Assembly (NCBI GenBank): GCA_026393975.1
Contig: JAPKZD010000001.1
Coordinates: 57,519-121,518 of the forward strand
Source of the DNA: Candidatus Aminicenantota bacterium
GTDB lineage: Bacteria > Acidobacteriota > Aminicenantia > Aminicenantales > Saccharicenantaceae
Direction: 5' to 3'
DNA: 64,000 bases
The translations under genes were made by a program, and so were the position numbers. Position 1 is the stretch's first letter, and every line of letters begins with the position of its first letter. Below are positions 51,630 to 60,469 of the stretch, piece by piece. The notes below the pieces were generated by a model that did no database searches, was not told where the DNA came from, and saw only the letters and a program-made list of their open reading frames with translations.

Positions 51630-52192
51630 CCCGGCTCCCCTTTGATAGCGCCCGATTGCGGCCTTTCGGATGTTCCTGGCCTCTTCCTTTGCCTGGCCAC
51701 GGGCGGGACGACGGCGATCATCAGGACTATCCCCGGCCATCCGGCCAGGAGAGATAATCCGGCCATGAATTCCGCCGGGAGCCGAATCGCCAGCGAGAAC
51801 GCGTAGACGAGCCCGACATACATGACGCGGCCAAAGAGTAGGGCCGGCACGAGGACGCAATATTCGTTAGCTCGGGGCCATCGTTTCACGGCGGCCGCGA
51901 TCAGGAACGACATGGCCGCGAGCTCCAAGGACATGAAGACCGCCACAGGCGGATAGAACGGGGGCATCCCGGTCACCGCTCCCGACAAGAGCGGCACGGC
52001 GAACGCCGTCATCGCGGCCATCCGCGGCGAGACGAAAAAAGCCAGGGTCACCAGGGGCAGGTACATCGGCATGAGCACATGGCCGAGGCGGACCAGATGG
52101 AAGACGACGGGGAAGAGCAATGCGGCGGCACCAAAGAGCCCGCAATAGGCCAGATCGCGGGTCTGGGATGGACTTCTCTCAGTAGCACACAT
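51626..52192 (-). CDS. ECF transporter substrate-binding S component
   Basis: 188 residues with five to six transmembrane helices: 'DLAYCGLFGAAALLFPVVFH', 'MPMYLPLVTLAFFVSPRMAA', 'SLELAAMSFLIAAAVKRW' and others, and a basic C-terminus. Size and helix layout fit an S component. It leads the transporter operon behind a promoter with repeat elements and directly downstream of nikR, so nickel is the most likely substrate; the sequence itself does not contain the MHIPDG start of the NikM/CbiM type. No ribosome site precedes the ATG; the short leader (about 15 bases) suggests near-leaderless translation. Confidence 0.78.
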   Translation of the reverse strand: MCATERSPSQTRDLAYCGLFGAAALLFPVVFHLVRLGHVLMPMYLPLVTLAFFVSPRMAAMTAFAVPLLSGAVTGMPPFYPPVAVFMSLELAAMSFLIAAAVKRWPRANEYCVLVPALLFGRVMYVGLVYAFSLAIRLPAEFMAGLSLLAGWPGIVLMIAVVPPVARQRKRPGTSERPQSGAIKGEPG

Positions 52193-52209
52193 TTGTTATT
52201 TCGTAGCAC
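52182..52209. promoter_or_regulatory. Repeated element, candidate NikR operator
   Basis: On the minus strand GTGCTAC occurs at 52209-52203 and again at 52188-52182, separated by 14 bases (21 bases start to start, two helical turns). The first copy lies at the expected transcription start and the second within the first codons of the S component gene. Position fits a repressor, and nikR lies next door. Most known NikR sites are inverted repeats; this one is a direct repeat, so the assignment is an inference. Confidence 0.5.
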
Positions 52210-52213
52210 TAGC

Positions 52214-52242
52214 ATTCTAGGGACGGCCCTCTTCGATGTCAA
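52214..52242 (-). promoter_or_regulatory. Promoter of the ECF transporter operon
   Basis: Minus strand: TTGACA (52242-52237), 17 bases, TAGAAT (52219-52214). It lies in the short gap after nikR. Transcription would start near 52207, inside the first GTGCTAC repeat. Confidence 0.8.
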
Positions 52243-52258
52243 GGCGGCGAACGACCCG

Positions 52259-52675
52259 TCAGCCGAGCTTTTGGCCCGTGCTGGCCATGTTGACCGCGAC
52301 CTGGAGAACTCCCTTGACCGAGCGGAGGGCGTCGGCCAGCCGCCGCACCTCGACGGCGTGGCCGCGGACGGCGATGATCTCCAGGCAATGGTCGTGGTCG
52401 AGATGGATATGCTGGGTGGAAACGACCAGATCGTGGGCGTCGTGCTGGAGGTCGGTGAGGTGGGTGACCAGGTCTTTCTTGTGATGGTCGTAGACGAGGG
52501 TGATGGCCCCGGCAACCTCGGAACCTTTCCGCCACTCATCTTCGACGAGGGAGCCGCGGATGAGGTCGCGGAACGCTTCGGACCGGCTGGCGTAGCCCCG
52601 TTCGGCGATGAGCGCGTCAAAACGGTCGAGAAGGTCCCGGCCTATCGAAACCCCGAAGCGGCTGAGCTTGTCCAT
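52259..52675 (-). CDS. nikR: Nickel-responsive repressor NikR
   Basis: 138 residues from the ATG at 52675; a longer start at 52708 is possible. N-terminal ribbon-helix-helix ('LSRFGVSIGRDLLDRFDALI', 'SRSEAFRDLIR') and C-terminal ACT-like metal domain. The four nickel ligands are all present with the exact family spacing: His78, His89, His91, Cys97 ('HDAHDLVVSTQHIHLDHDHC'). It should repress nickel uptake when Ni is sufficient. It precedes the ECF transporter operon on the same strand, whose promoter carries a repeated element. Confidence 0.95.
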   Translation of the reverse strand: MDKLSRFGVSIGRDLLDRFDALIAERGYASRSEAFRDLIRGSLVEDEWRKGSEVAGAITLVYDHHKKDLVTHLTDLQHDAHDLVVSTQHIHLDHDHCLEIIAVRGHAVEVRRLADALRSVKGVLQVAVNMASTGQKLG

Positions 52676-52804
52676 CGGCGCGACTGCGATCCGGAGAATT
52701 AATAACATGCTCCATCGAGTGAGTCAAATGGACGAGGGCCCGCTTCTTCTGAAATCTCTTGAGGTATGCTTCGCGTTGTCTTAAACTGGTCGAGGCAGGG
52801 CAAA

Positions 52805-55288
52805 ATGAACGAAGACGATCTCCCCCCGCAAAAGCCGGAGCCTGAGGTCGGCGAACGGAAGACGATGGCCGATCTCATCGCCTCTCTCGGCACAGACCTC
52901 CGGTCCGGACTGACTTCGGCCTCGGCCGCCGATCGCCTCATGCGGTTCGGCCCGAACGAGGTTCCGGAGAAAAAGACCCATCCCTTCCTGCTCGTAGCAA
53001 AAAAGTTCTGGGGCCTGACCGCCTGGATGCTCGAGCTCATCATTGTCCTGTCCTTCATCCTCCGCAAATATCCGGATGCGGGGATAGTCGCCGCTCTGCT
53101 GGTGATGAACGCCGTCATCTCCGTTCTGGAAGAAAAGAAGGCCGCCGGCGCAGTCGAGGCCCTGAAAAAAGAGCTCAGCGTCAACGCCAGGACGCTCAGG
53201 GACGGAGCCTGGACGATCATTCACGCGCGGGAACTTGTGCCGGGAGACGTCGTGCGGCTTCGGGCCGGAGACATCGTCCCGGCCGACGTCGAGGTCGCGG
53301 CCGGCGCGCTCGCGGTGGACCAATCCGCCCTGACGGGCGAGTCTCTGGCCGTAGAGAAAGGCGCAGAGGACCTCCTATATTCCGGTTCGGTCATCAAGCG
53401 GGGCGAGGCGACCGGAGTCGTCCTCCGGACGGGCGCGGGAACGAAATTCGGCAGGACGGTAGAGCTTATCCAGGTCGCCCGCCCCAAGCTTCACATGGAA
53501 GAAGTGGTGACAAAGCTCGTCCGGTGGCTGCTGTTGATCGTCGGCGCCCTCCTGGCTCTGACAACCGCCGTATCCGTTGCCCGGGATATGGCCCTCCTCG
53601 AGATCCTGCCTCTGATGCTTGTCCTCCTCCTCTCGGCCATCCCTGTCGCCCTGCCCGTGATGTACACCGTGAGCATGGCCGTCGGGGCCAGGGAACTGGC
53701 GAAGAGGAGCGTCCTGGTCACCCGGCTGAGCGCCACCGAGGACGCGGCCACCATGGACGTCCTGTGCGTGGACAAAACCGGCACGCTGACGCTCAACGAA
53801 TTGTCCATTTCGCAGGTCATTCCCGTAGGGCCGTTTACCGAGCGGGAGGCCGTTCTATTCGGGGCTATGGCCTCCCAGGAGGCCAACCGGGACCCTCTGG
53901 ATCTGGCCTTCATCAGGCAGGCGCGGGAAAGGGGCTGGCTGGACCCGGGCGACGTCCAGGAGAGCTTCACGCCCTTCGACCCGGCCACCCGGAAAACAGA
54001 GGCCGTCGTCCGGCGCGGCGACCATCGTTTTCACATCATGAAGGGTGCGGTATCCGTCATCGCAGGAGCCTGTGGTCTGGGCCCTGAGGACGAGCAGACA
54101 CTGGAGCTGCGGGTCGGGGACCTTTCAAAAAGAGGCTACCGGACCGTGGCCGTCGCCGTGGCCGAGGGCGGAAAACCCGCCGTCGTCGGGCTCGTCGCCC
54201 TCAGCGACAGTCCCCGCCCCGATTCGAAACAACTGATCGAGGAGCTCCATGCGCTCGGCGTGTCGGTCAAAATGCTGACGGGGGACGCCCTCCCGATTGC
54301 TATGGAAATCGCCGGGGCCCTCGGGATCGGCAAAGACATCAGCCGCGTGTCGGACCTGAAGGACTTGTTAAAAACCGATCCCACCACCGCGCTGAGGCAG
54401 ATGGAAAAAAGCGATGGTTTCGCGGAGGTCTATCCCGAGGACAAGTACATGATCGTCCGGAGCCTGCAAGCCGCGCATCACGTGGTCGGCATGACCGGGG
54501 ACGGCGTCAACGACGCCCCCGCGCTCAAGCAGGCCGAGGTCGGTATCGCCGTCAACAACGCCACGGACGTGGCCAAGTCGGCGGCCAGCGTGGTCCTGAC
54601 GAGCGAGGGGCTTTCGGGCATCGTCGAGTTAGTTAAGAACGGCCGGAAGGTCTACCAACGGATCAACACCTGGATCCTGAACAAGATCATGAGGACGATC
54701 CTGAAATCGACCTTCGTGGTCGGGGTTTTTCTGGTCACCGGCGATTTCGTCATATCGGCCTTCGCCATGGTTCTACTGCTGCTGATGACGGACTTTATGA
54801 AGATCTCCCTGTCGACGGACCGCGTCCAGTGGTCGCCGTCGCCGGACACGTGGAACATCAAGGCGTACGTCAGGGTCGCGGCCGCCCTGGGCACCCTGAT
54901 GGTGCTGGAATCTTTCGCCGCCCTAGCCCTGGGTCAGGCGTTTTGGCGTCTGCGGACGTCCGACCCGGTCATCCGGACGTTCAGTTTCGAGATCCTGCTC
55001 TTCTCGGCCGTGACGTCCATTTTCGTGATCCGCGAACGGCGGCGCTTCTGGAGTTCCCGGCCGAGCCGATTGCTGCTGACCATTATGGCTCTGAACGTAA
55101 TCGCGGGAGGGCTTATTTCTACGTTCGGCATACCCGGCCTATTCCCAGCCCTCCCCGTCGCGATGACCCTTTTCCTGTTCGGCTGGAACCTCGCGCTTTC
55201 TCTAATCCTCAACGACTACGTGAAGCTCCTGCTCTTAAAAAGAATGAAGCTAGGGGGCCAAGCCCATCATAAAAACTGCACAAACTGA
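52805..55288 (+). CDS. P-type (IIIA) proton-translocating ATPase
   Basis: 827 residues from the ATG at 52805; an earlier ATG at 52766 would add 13 residues. Phosphorylation motif 'VDKTGTLTLNEL' (Asp323), TGES loop in 'SALTGESLAVEKG', hinge 'MTGDGVNDAPALKQAEVGIA', about ten transmembrane helices, and helix 4 'LLSAIPVALPVMYTVSMAV'. Sequence style matches plasma-membrane H+-ATPases (type IIIA), which pump protons outward. The extended autoinhibitory tail of fungal/plant forms is absent. Divergent from nikR with 129 bases between the starts. Confidence 0.9.
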   Translation: MNEDDLPPQKPEPEVGERKTMADLIASLGTDLRSGLTSASAADRLMRFGPNEVPEKKTHPFLLVAKKFWGLTAWMLELIIVLSFILRKYPDAGIVAALLVMNAVISVLEEKKAAGAVEALKKELSVNARTLRDGAWTIIHARELVPGDVVRLRAGDIVPADVEVAAGALAVDQSALTGESLAVEKGAEDLLYSGSVIKRGEATGVVLRTGAGTKFGRTVELIQVARPKLHMEEVVTKLVRWLLLIVGALLALTTAVSVARDMALLEILPLMLVLLLSAIPVALPVMYTVSMAVGARELAKRSVLVTRLSATEDAATMDVLCVDKTGTLTLNELSISQVIPVGPFTEREAVLFGAMASQEANRDPLDLAFIRQARERGWLDPGDVQESFTPFDPATRKTEAVVRRGDHRFHIMKGAVSVIAGACGLGPEDEQTLELRVGDLSKRGYRTVAVAVAEGGKPAVVGLVALSDSPRPDSKQLIEELHALGVSVKMLTGDALPIAMEIAGALGIGKDISRVSDLKDLLKTDPTTALRQMEKSDGFAEVYPEDKYMIVRSLQAAHHVVGMTGDGVNDAPALKQAEVGIAVNNATDVAKSAASVVLTSEGLSGIVELVKNGRKVYQRINTWILNKIMRTILKSTFVVGVFLVTGDFVISAFAMVLLLLMTDFMKISLSTDRVQWSPSPDTWNIKAYVRVAAALGTLMVLESFAALALGQAFWRLRTSDPVIRTFSFEILLFSAVTSIFVIRERRRFWSSRPSRLLLTIMALNVIAGGLISTFGIPGLFPALPVAMTLFLFGWNLALSLILNDYVKLLLLKRMKLGGQAHHKNCTN

Positions 55289-55298
55289 ATCAGCAGGC

Positions 55299-55463
55299 TT
55301 AGCGGTCGAGAAGGATCAAAACACCGGTCACGATGGCAAGGACCGCCATGATCAATGGTAAACCCTCAAAGTTGAAATGGAGCAATGGGATCAGCCCGGT
55401 CATGATGAGCCAGATGCCCAGCAAGATCATCCCCAGGTTCTTTGGTAGTCTAAGCTTACTCAT
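55299..55463 (-). CDS. 54-residue two-helix membrane protein
   Basis: Reads 'MSKLRLPKNLGMILLGIWLI' then MTGLIPLLHF and a second helix 'LIMAVLAIVTGVLILLDR'. The start has GAGGAG nine bases upstream. The layout and the 'LAIVTGVLILL' end resemble DUF3096-type small membrane proteins. It lies convergent to the P-type ATPase with 10 bases between the stops. No function known. Confidence 0.7.
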   Translation of the reverse strand: MSKLRLPKNLGMILLGIWLIMTGLIPLLHFNFEGLPLIMAVLAIVTGVLILLDR

Positions 55464-55765
55464 TTTGTTAATCTCCTCAAACAGATAAGAATTTTCTTTT
55501 TCCCGCTGCTAGTGAACCCAGGTTTCAGGACTCGGAGCTGATGTCTCCCAGCACTTATTGATGATATCTCCAGCTGCGGAACCAAGTCAAGAACTCGTCG
55601 AGGCGTAGGGACTGCCTTTACGTCGTAGAAAAATCCGGGATTCATGCAACTCTTAACAAAATATTGACAGAATCTTGACAACTTCGCCTCGGAGCCGGCC
55701 TATATTATTGCCATCCGGGGGAAAACGGCGGCAATTCCCCTTAGTCCTTAAAAGGAGGGCTGATA
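55464..55765. other. Intergenic region upstream of the large lipoprotein
   Basis: No gene seen. Two TTGACA words at 55664-55669 and 55675-55680 and a TATATT at 55701-55706 suggest a promoter for the lipoprotein gene, though the spacer from the nearer TTGACA is 20 bases. A hairpin GGGGAA (55718-55723)/TTCCCC (55735-55740) would lie in the leader. An AAAAGGAGGG ribosome site precedes the ATG at 55766. Confidence 0.45.
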
Positions 55766-57448
55766 ATGGATAAGAAAATTGTTGCCTTCTTCCTCTTGCC
55801 GGCCTTTGGCCTTTTCAACGTGTCCTGCGTCTCCACCGGGACCAGGGCCGGGTCCGAGATCGACAGGGTCAATCCTCAGGCGGCGGTCGTCAGCGTCGTC
55901 ACCAAGTCGGGAAAGATCGTGGATTTTCGGAAAAACTCTCCCGGAAGAGTCGTTCCCGGCTCCAACGCTATCATCGGAAAGACCCTCCAATATATCGACG
56001 TCGACCGGGCGGACGTCCAGAAAATGATCACGGATAAAAAGGGCAAGCTTGTCACGCTCATCACGGCGGGCGGCTCGGTCTACGAGGTTGTCAACTCAAC
56101 CGAGGAGGGAGGCAAGTTCCATTTCAGCGCCTATGTCCCGATCACGATCCCCTTCTCGGACGTTCAGCAGGTCTGGATAAGGAAGGTCAATACCGGCAGG
56201 AGCGTCTTAGCCGGCGCGGGGTTGATCGCCGTTGGAGTCGTCGTCGTGGGGCTAATCGGCGTCCTAACGTTTGGACACTGGTTGAGAACGGAATCCTGCC
56301 CGTTCATCTACTCCTGGGACGGAGAAGAATACGTCCTCGACGCCGAGCCCTACGGAGCCGCGGTCTCCGAGGGTTTGAAAAGGACGGATTGGGTGGAGCT
56401 GTCCAATCTCCGGGAAGTCGACGGAGAGTACCGCGTCCTCCTGACCAACGAGCTCGACGAAACGCAGTACACGGACGAGCTGAAGCTCGTCGCCGTCGAC
56501 CATGCCCCGGGAGCGAAGATCGCGCCCGACCTGGCGGGCGGCTTTCACACGTTCTCGAGTCCCCTGCCCCCAGTGAGCGCGGTCGACCAGAACGGCAGGG
56601 ACATCTTGCCCTTCGTCGCCAAAGGCGACAAAGCCCTCTGGCAGAGCGCCCTCGAGGAGAAAAATCCGGACGACAGCGGCGAGTTCAGAGACGAACTCGT
56701 CTTCGAGTTTCCCAAGCCGGCTGGGGCGAAAAGGGTCAAGCTCCTGGCAAACGCCTGGACGACGCAATGGGGTTCGCTATCCGCCGGGAAGTTCCTCGAG
56801 CTCTATGGGTCTTCGCTCCCCGAACAGTACGAGGACATCGACGGCCACGGACCGATGTACGGCCGGATCCTGAGCTGGATGGCGACGGAAGAGCTCTACA
56901 CCCTCAAGATCTGGGTGGAAACTCCCGGCGGCTGGAAGGCCCGGGCGATGATCATGGGCGGGGCGCCGGTCATCACCAAGGACAAGGCTTATGCCTTCGA
57001 TGTCGGCGACATTCCCGGGGAGACCCTCCGTATCAAACTGCGACCTCCCGTCAATTTTTGGATGGTCAATTCTCTCGCCGTGGATTATGGAGAAGAAGCG
57101 CCCGTCCATGGGACCGAGCTGGCCGCCGAGAAGGCCGTCGATCACACAGGCCGGGACGTGAGGGCGACGTTGGCCGCGACCGACGGCTCATACCTGGAGA
57201 GCCCGAACCCGGGCGAAAGGACCGAGCTCGTGTTCGCGGCACCGCCTATAAAGAACGGTCTGGCAAGAACCGTGTTCGTCAAGGCCTCCGGCTACTACAA
57301 GATCCATCTTAACGCTATGGGCGAGCCCAAAACAGGACTCGTCGAGCGCGTCCTCGGGGAACCAGGATTCGCAGCCCGCTACTCCTTCCGCGAATATCTG
57401 AAATGGGAGGCCGGCATCCGGGCCGAGCTGGCCGGAGCAAAACGCTAG
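55766..57448 (+). CDS. Large predicted lipoprotein of unknown function
   Basis: 560 residues; N-terminus 'MDKKIVAFFLLPAFGLFNVS' then Cys: a lipobox with the lipidated Cys at about 21. A second hydrophobic segment lies near 150-170 ('LAGAGLIAVGVVVVGLIGVL'), just before 'SCPFIYSWDGEEYVLDAEPY', a motif common in secreted proteins of this kind that read as 'FIYSWDGE-YV-D-EP-G'. The rest is beta-rich ('YRVLLTNELDETQYTDELKL', 'WVETPGGWKARAMIMGG'). I do not recognise a named domain with certainty. Upstream of a sigma/anti-sigma pair, so perhaps part of an envelope-stress system. Confidence 0.7.
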   Translation: MDKKIVAFFLLPAFGLFNVSCVSTGTRAGSEIDRVNPQAAVVSVVTKSGKIVDFRKNSPGRVVPGSNAIIGKTLQYIDVDRADVQKMITDKKGKLVTLITAGGSVYEVVNSTEEGGKFHFSAYVPITIPFSDVQQVWIRKVNTGRSVLAGAGLIAVGVVVVGLIGVLTFGHWLRTESCPFIYSWDGEEYVLDAEPYGAAVSEGLKRTDWVELSNLREVDGEYRVLLTNELDETQYTDELKLVAVDHAPGAKIAPDLAGGFHTFSSPLPPVSAVDQNGRDILPFVAKGDKALWQSALEEKNPDDSGEFRDELVFEFPKPAGAKRVKLLANAWTTQWGSLSAGKFLELYGSSLPEQYEDIDGHGPMYGRILSWMATEELYTLKIWVETPGGWKARAMIMGGAPVITKDKAYAFDVGDIPGETLRIKLRPPVNFWMVNSLAVDYGEEAPVHGTELAAEKAVDHTGRDVRATLAATDGSYLESPNPGERTELVFAAPPIKNGLARTVFVKASGYYKIHLNAMGEPKTGLVERVLGEPGFAARYSFREYLKWEAGIRAELAGAKR

Positions 57449-57523
57449 CACGGACTGAGTGAGCGGCCGAAGGAGCCGATATTGTAGGATTTCTTAGGCC
57501 CTAAATAGCGAGCTAAGTATTCG

Positions 57524-57552
57524 GGAACCTTTGCCGGCTCAAAATGTATAAT
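57524..57552 (+). promoter_or_regulatory. Promoter of the ECF sigma factor operon
   Basis: GGAACC at 57524-57529, 17 bases, TATAAT at 57547-57552. The -10 is a perfect housekeeping hexamer, while the upstream word (in GGGAACCTT) resembles the -35 box recognised by many ECF sigma factors, so the operon may be partly autoregulated. The GAGGGG site before the ATG is rather far (about 18 bases). Confidence 0.5.
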
Positions 57553-57580
57553 ACTATAGAGGGGAAAAAAAGCAGAGTTC

Positions 57581-58132
57581 ATGGACGACCGGTTGCTCGT
57601 CGAACAATCCGCTCAAAATAACACGGACGCCTTTAGACTCCTTATTCTTCGCTACCAGCGAATGGTTTTTTCTTATCTGGGAAATTTTCAGCTTCCGGTG
57701 CAGGTCCTAGAGGACCTGGCCCAGGAAACATTCCTGAGGGCCTACAGAAACATCCCTGATTTTGACTCCGAAAAGGGGGCTTCCTTCTCGACATGGCTTA
57801 TTACGATTGCCCGCAACCTGGCCATCAACGAAAAGGCGAAGATGAGCCGAAGGAAGGAGCACTCCGGCGGATTCATGGATGAAACTCACGGGAGGAATGA
57901 AAAAAGCCCTCAGGAAATCCTGGAACAACGCCGCCTTAAATCCCGAATTCACGATGCCATAAGCCGGCTGCCAGAAAAATTTCACAAAGCAGTAATCCTT
58001 TCTTATTTTGATGAGCTTTCGCTCGAAGAAATTGCACAGATCGAAGATTGCCCCGTGGGAACTGTCAAGTCCCGTGTCTTCCGCGGAAAACAGATCTTGA
58101 GACAAATTCTTGAAAAGGAAAATGTGCTATGA
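57581..58132 (+). CDS. ECF-type RNA polymerase sigma factor
   Basis: 183 residues. Region 2 'DAFRLLILRYQRMVFSYLGN' and 'LAQETFLRAYRNIPDFDSEK' then 'FSTWLITIARNLAINEKAKM'; region 4 'AISRLPEKFHKAVILSYFDE' and 'LEEIAQIEDCPVGTVKSRVF'. All normal for RpoE-type group IV sigma factors. Overlaps the following anti-sigma gene by four bases. GC is lower than that of the older parts of the window. It probably controls envelope genes, including perhaps the signal peptidase downstream. Confidence 0.95.
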   Translation: MDDRLLVEQSAQNNTDAFRLLILRYQRMVFSYLGNFQLPVQVLEDLAQETFLRAYRNIPDFDSEKGASFSTWLITIARNLAINEKAKMSRRKEHSGGFMDETHGRNEKSPQEILEQRRLKSRIHDAISRLPEKFHKAVILSYFDELSLEEIAQIEDCPVGTVKSRVFRGKQILRQILEKENVL

Positions 58133-58506
58133 GTGATCCTCGGCGTCCCTGCCATCTCATTCAAGAAGACATTGCTTGGGCCAGAGGACTGAGCCCGGAG
58201 GATCAAAAACACGTTCTTTCCTGCAACGCCTGTTCTGAAACCGCGGCTCGGTTCGAGGAGTTGGATTCCCTTGTCCGAAATGTGATGGGAGCGGATGTCC
58301 CAAACGGCTTCGCGGACACGGTAGTTGTAAAAATAGAAGCAGAAAAGCGCAGAGGAGACAGCTTTTTTGAACGGAGGTTACCTTTCTTGGAAAGGATATT
58401 CTTTTCGAGAGCTGTACAATGGGCGCTTGTGGGAATTGGATCGGTTTTCGGCCTGTTTAAAATTCTCAGATTCTTCGCCGGGGTGTTGATTCATGCATCT
58501 CCATAG
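58129..58506 (+). CDS. Zinc-binding anti-sigma factor (ZAS type)
   Basis: 125 residues. The N-terminal zinc-finger anti-sigma motif is seen in 'PEDQKHVLSCNACSETAARF' (HxxxCxxC). A single transmembrane helix lies near 97-117 ('RAVQWALVGIGSVFGLFKIL'), leaving only a very short extracytoplasmic tail. It should hold the co-encoded sigma factor at the membrane until a signal arrives. Translationally coupled to the sigma gene. Confidence 0.88.
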   Translation: MSDPRRPCHLIQEDIAWARGLSPEDQKHVLSCNACSETAARFEELDSLVRNVMGADVPNGFADTVVVKIEAEKRRGDSFFERRLPFLERIFFSRAVQWALVGIGSVFGLFKILRFFAGVLIHASP

Positions 58507-58596
58507 TTTATGCAACCCGTCTGATTCAGACCTGAAAGGAGTACGGTCTGAAAGGTAAAAACAGAAAAAAAAATGCGGATATCTTCAGGAAAAAAA

Positions 58597-59544
58597 ATGG
58601 AAGAGAAAAAAGATAAATTCCGGGAAAGAAAACCCCTTTTCGCCCTGGCCCTGTCATTCCTTTTGACCGGGCTGGGTCAAGTCTACAATGGAAAACCACG
58701 GAAAGGGATTCTCCTCTTTGTGGCCTCGTTAATCCTCCCCTTTCTCTTCTTCCAGTTGAGTGTTGTGGGGCCCAATCAGATACTGATTGTTTTTTTGGTT
58801 CTGTCCTTAGCGTCGGACCTTGGCATATTTATTTGGGCTGCTCGAGATGCTTGGAAGCAAGCCAAACGAATGGAGAAGAGCTACAAGCTGAAAGTCTATA
58901 ATAGGTGCTATGTCTACATCCTTCTTGTCATTGTATTGAATCTATTCATCTTTGGGCCAATCGTTAATTGGCAAAAAATTTGCTTTTTTGCTCTCCCCTA
59001 CCGAATGCAAACTGGGAGCATGGCGCCGACTATCCTTCCCGGAGATTGGATCATGGTAGATAAGAGGATAGATCATGCGTCGAAAAACCTTGGCCTGAAA
59101 AGAGGGGAATTGGTGGTTTTTAAGTATCCCCGAAACAAGAACATACATTTTATTAAAAGGATCATCGGCCTTCCAGGAGATGAAATTGAATTGAGAGGGA
59201 TGGAGCTTTACGTCAATGGAAAAAAATGGACAGCTCAAGGGGTGCCTCAACTTGAAGGGAGAGGGGATGAAAATATCAAGAAGGGGACGATAGCTTTCTA
59301 TGAAAAAGGCGACTCTGGGACTTATGGTGTCTTTTATCTTCAGGGGGCTGCAAGAAAGGATTTAAGCGTTTCCGTCCCGGAGGGCTGCTGTTTTGTCCTC
59401 GGTGACAATCGTGATAACAGTGCAGACTCACGACATTGGGGATACGTCCCGCTCATTGATATTGTATCCAAGGCCAGGCTGGTTTACTTTTCCATTGATC
59501 CTGAGGGGGGAGTCCGATGGGGCCGGATAGGAAAGCTTCTGTAA
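58597..59544 (+). CDS. lepB: Signal peptidase I with N-terminal multi-helix region
   Basis: 315 residues from the ATG at 58597 (AGGA seven bases upstream; ATG 58573 has no site). Residues 15-110 hold three or four helices starting 'ALALSFLLTGLGQVYNGKPR' then KGILLF, the TM2-like 'GLGQ-YNG' repeat seen in many bacterial membrane proteins. The S26 peptidase follows: catalytic Ser141 in 'MQTGSMAPTILPGDW', Lys187 in 'FIKRIIGLPGDEIE', and the closing 'GDNRDNSADSRHWGYVP'. It cleaves signal peptides of exported proteins. Downstream of the sigma/anti-sigma pair in the same direction. Confidence 0.92.
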   Translation: MEEKKDKFRERKPLFALALSFLLTGLGQVYNGKPRKGILLFVASLILPFLFFQLSVVGPNQILIVFLVLSLASDLGIFIWAARDAWKQAKRMEKSYKLKVYNRCYVYILLVIVLNLFIFGPIVNWQKICFFALPYRMQTGSMAPTILPGDWIMVDKRIDHASKNLGLKRGELVVFKYPRNKNIHFIKRIIGLPGDEIELRGMELYVNGKKWTAQGVPQLEGRGDENIKKGTIAFYEKGDSGTYGVFYLQGAARKDLSVSVPEGCCFVLGDNRDNSADSRHWGYVPLIDIVSKARLVYFSIDPEGGVRWGRIGKLL

Positions 59545-59669
59545 TGGAAGAGCGAGCCCCTTCCCCCCTGTTGCTTCAGTGCGATCAACGGCTTTCTGCC
59601 CCTTATGTGAAAAGCCGCTTGACGGATGGGAAGAAGCGGTCCATATTGAGCGTAGAAATGGGGGGGCAA

Positions 59670-60044
59670 ATGAAAAGAATATTATCCGCTTTCGGCCTGG
59701 GGCTTCTCTTTTTCTTCTTGCTGTTCTTAGTCGGAGAGGGGCTCGGTTTGGAGCTGCCGGACTTCGTCGCTGTTCTCCTCATGTTTGTCCTTTCGGCCGC
59801 ATACTTCTTCATCTGCCAGTTCTTTTTGTCGCGTGGCAATCCTCATGCTTTTCCTAAGGACTGGCCTGTTATGCTTGCGCTGGATGCCGTATGGATCATC
59901 TCGTTTATCATCATGATCCTGGTGGAAAAGCGCGGCGCAATCCTAGGCCAGGGCCTCCCCATCCTTGTCGGTTGCTTAGGGGGCACATGGGCCGGAGCCT
60001 TCGCCGCGTCCATGAAGGCCCGGCGGAAACGAGAACAGATCTAG
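59670..60044 (+). CDS. Four-helix membrane protein, unknown
   Basis: 124 residues from the ATG at 59670, preceded by a G-rich ribosome site; the frame is open further upstream (to 59517) but that part is not protein-like. Hydrophobic helices: 'ILSAFGLGLLFFFLLFLVG', 'LPDFVAVLLMFVLSAAYFF', 'WPVMLALDAVWIISFIIMI', 'LGQGLPILVGCLGGTWAGAF', and a basic end. Follows the signal peptidase gene. No family recognised. Confidence 0.65.
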   Translation: MKRILSAFGLGLLFFFLLFLVGEGLGLELPDFVAVLLMFVLSAAYFFICQFFLSRGNPHAFPKDWPVMLALDAVWIISFIIMILVEKRGAILGQGLPILVGCLGGTWAGAFAASMKARRKREQI

Positions 60045-60082
60045 TTCTCCGAGGCCGCCGGATCTATAGATTGGAGGTAAAG

Positions 60083-60469
60083 ATGAAACATGTTGTATCG
60101 GCCTCAACTCGATCAGTGATTATCATTCGCTGGTTGGCAAGAATTATCGGGACACTCTCAATTGCCCTATTCTTGTTTCTCTTCGTGGCAGAAAGCGTGG
60201 AAAAAGGACGCATAGCTATCGAGAGCGACCGCATACCAATGACAGCTTTCATGCTCTTGGTATTCATCGGTCTCATCATTGCATGGAAGTGGGAGGGGCT
60301 TGGTGGCGCAATGGCATTGGGTGGTTTGATTGCCTTCAATATCCTTGCCCCAGCATCGGTTGCCAAGGGGGGAAATTTTGTAGTTACCGGGCTGTACGGA
60401 TTGCCTGCCTTGCTCTTTATATATTGCTGGTGGCAAACCAGAAAACAGCTTAATCCGAAAGCCACATAG
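60083..60469 (+). CDS. Four-helix membrane protein, unknown
   Basis: 128 residues; ATG at 60083 with GGAGG eight bases upstream. Helices: 'ARIIGTLSIALFLFLFVAES', 'MTAFMLLVFIGLIIAWKWEG', 'AMALGGLIAFNILAPASV', 'GLYGLPALLFIYCWWQTRK'. Similar DUF-type proteins ('IIAWKWEGLGG') occur in Bacteroidota and Acidobacteriota without known function. Lies 38 bases after the previous membrane-protein gene and is probably co-transcribed. Confidence 0.7.
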   Translation: MKHVVSASTRSVIIIRWLARIIGTLSIALFLFLFVAESVEKGRIAIESDRIPMTAFMLLVFIGLIIAWKWEGLGGAMALGGLIAFNILAPASVAKGGNFVVTGLYGLPALLFIYCWWQTRKQLNPKAT

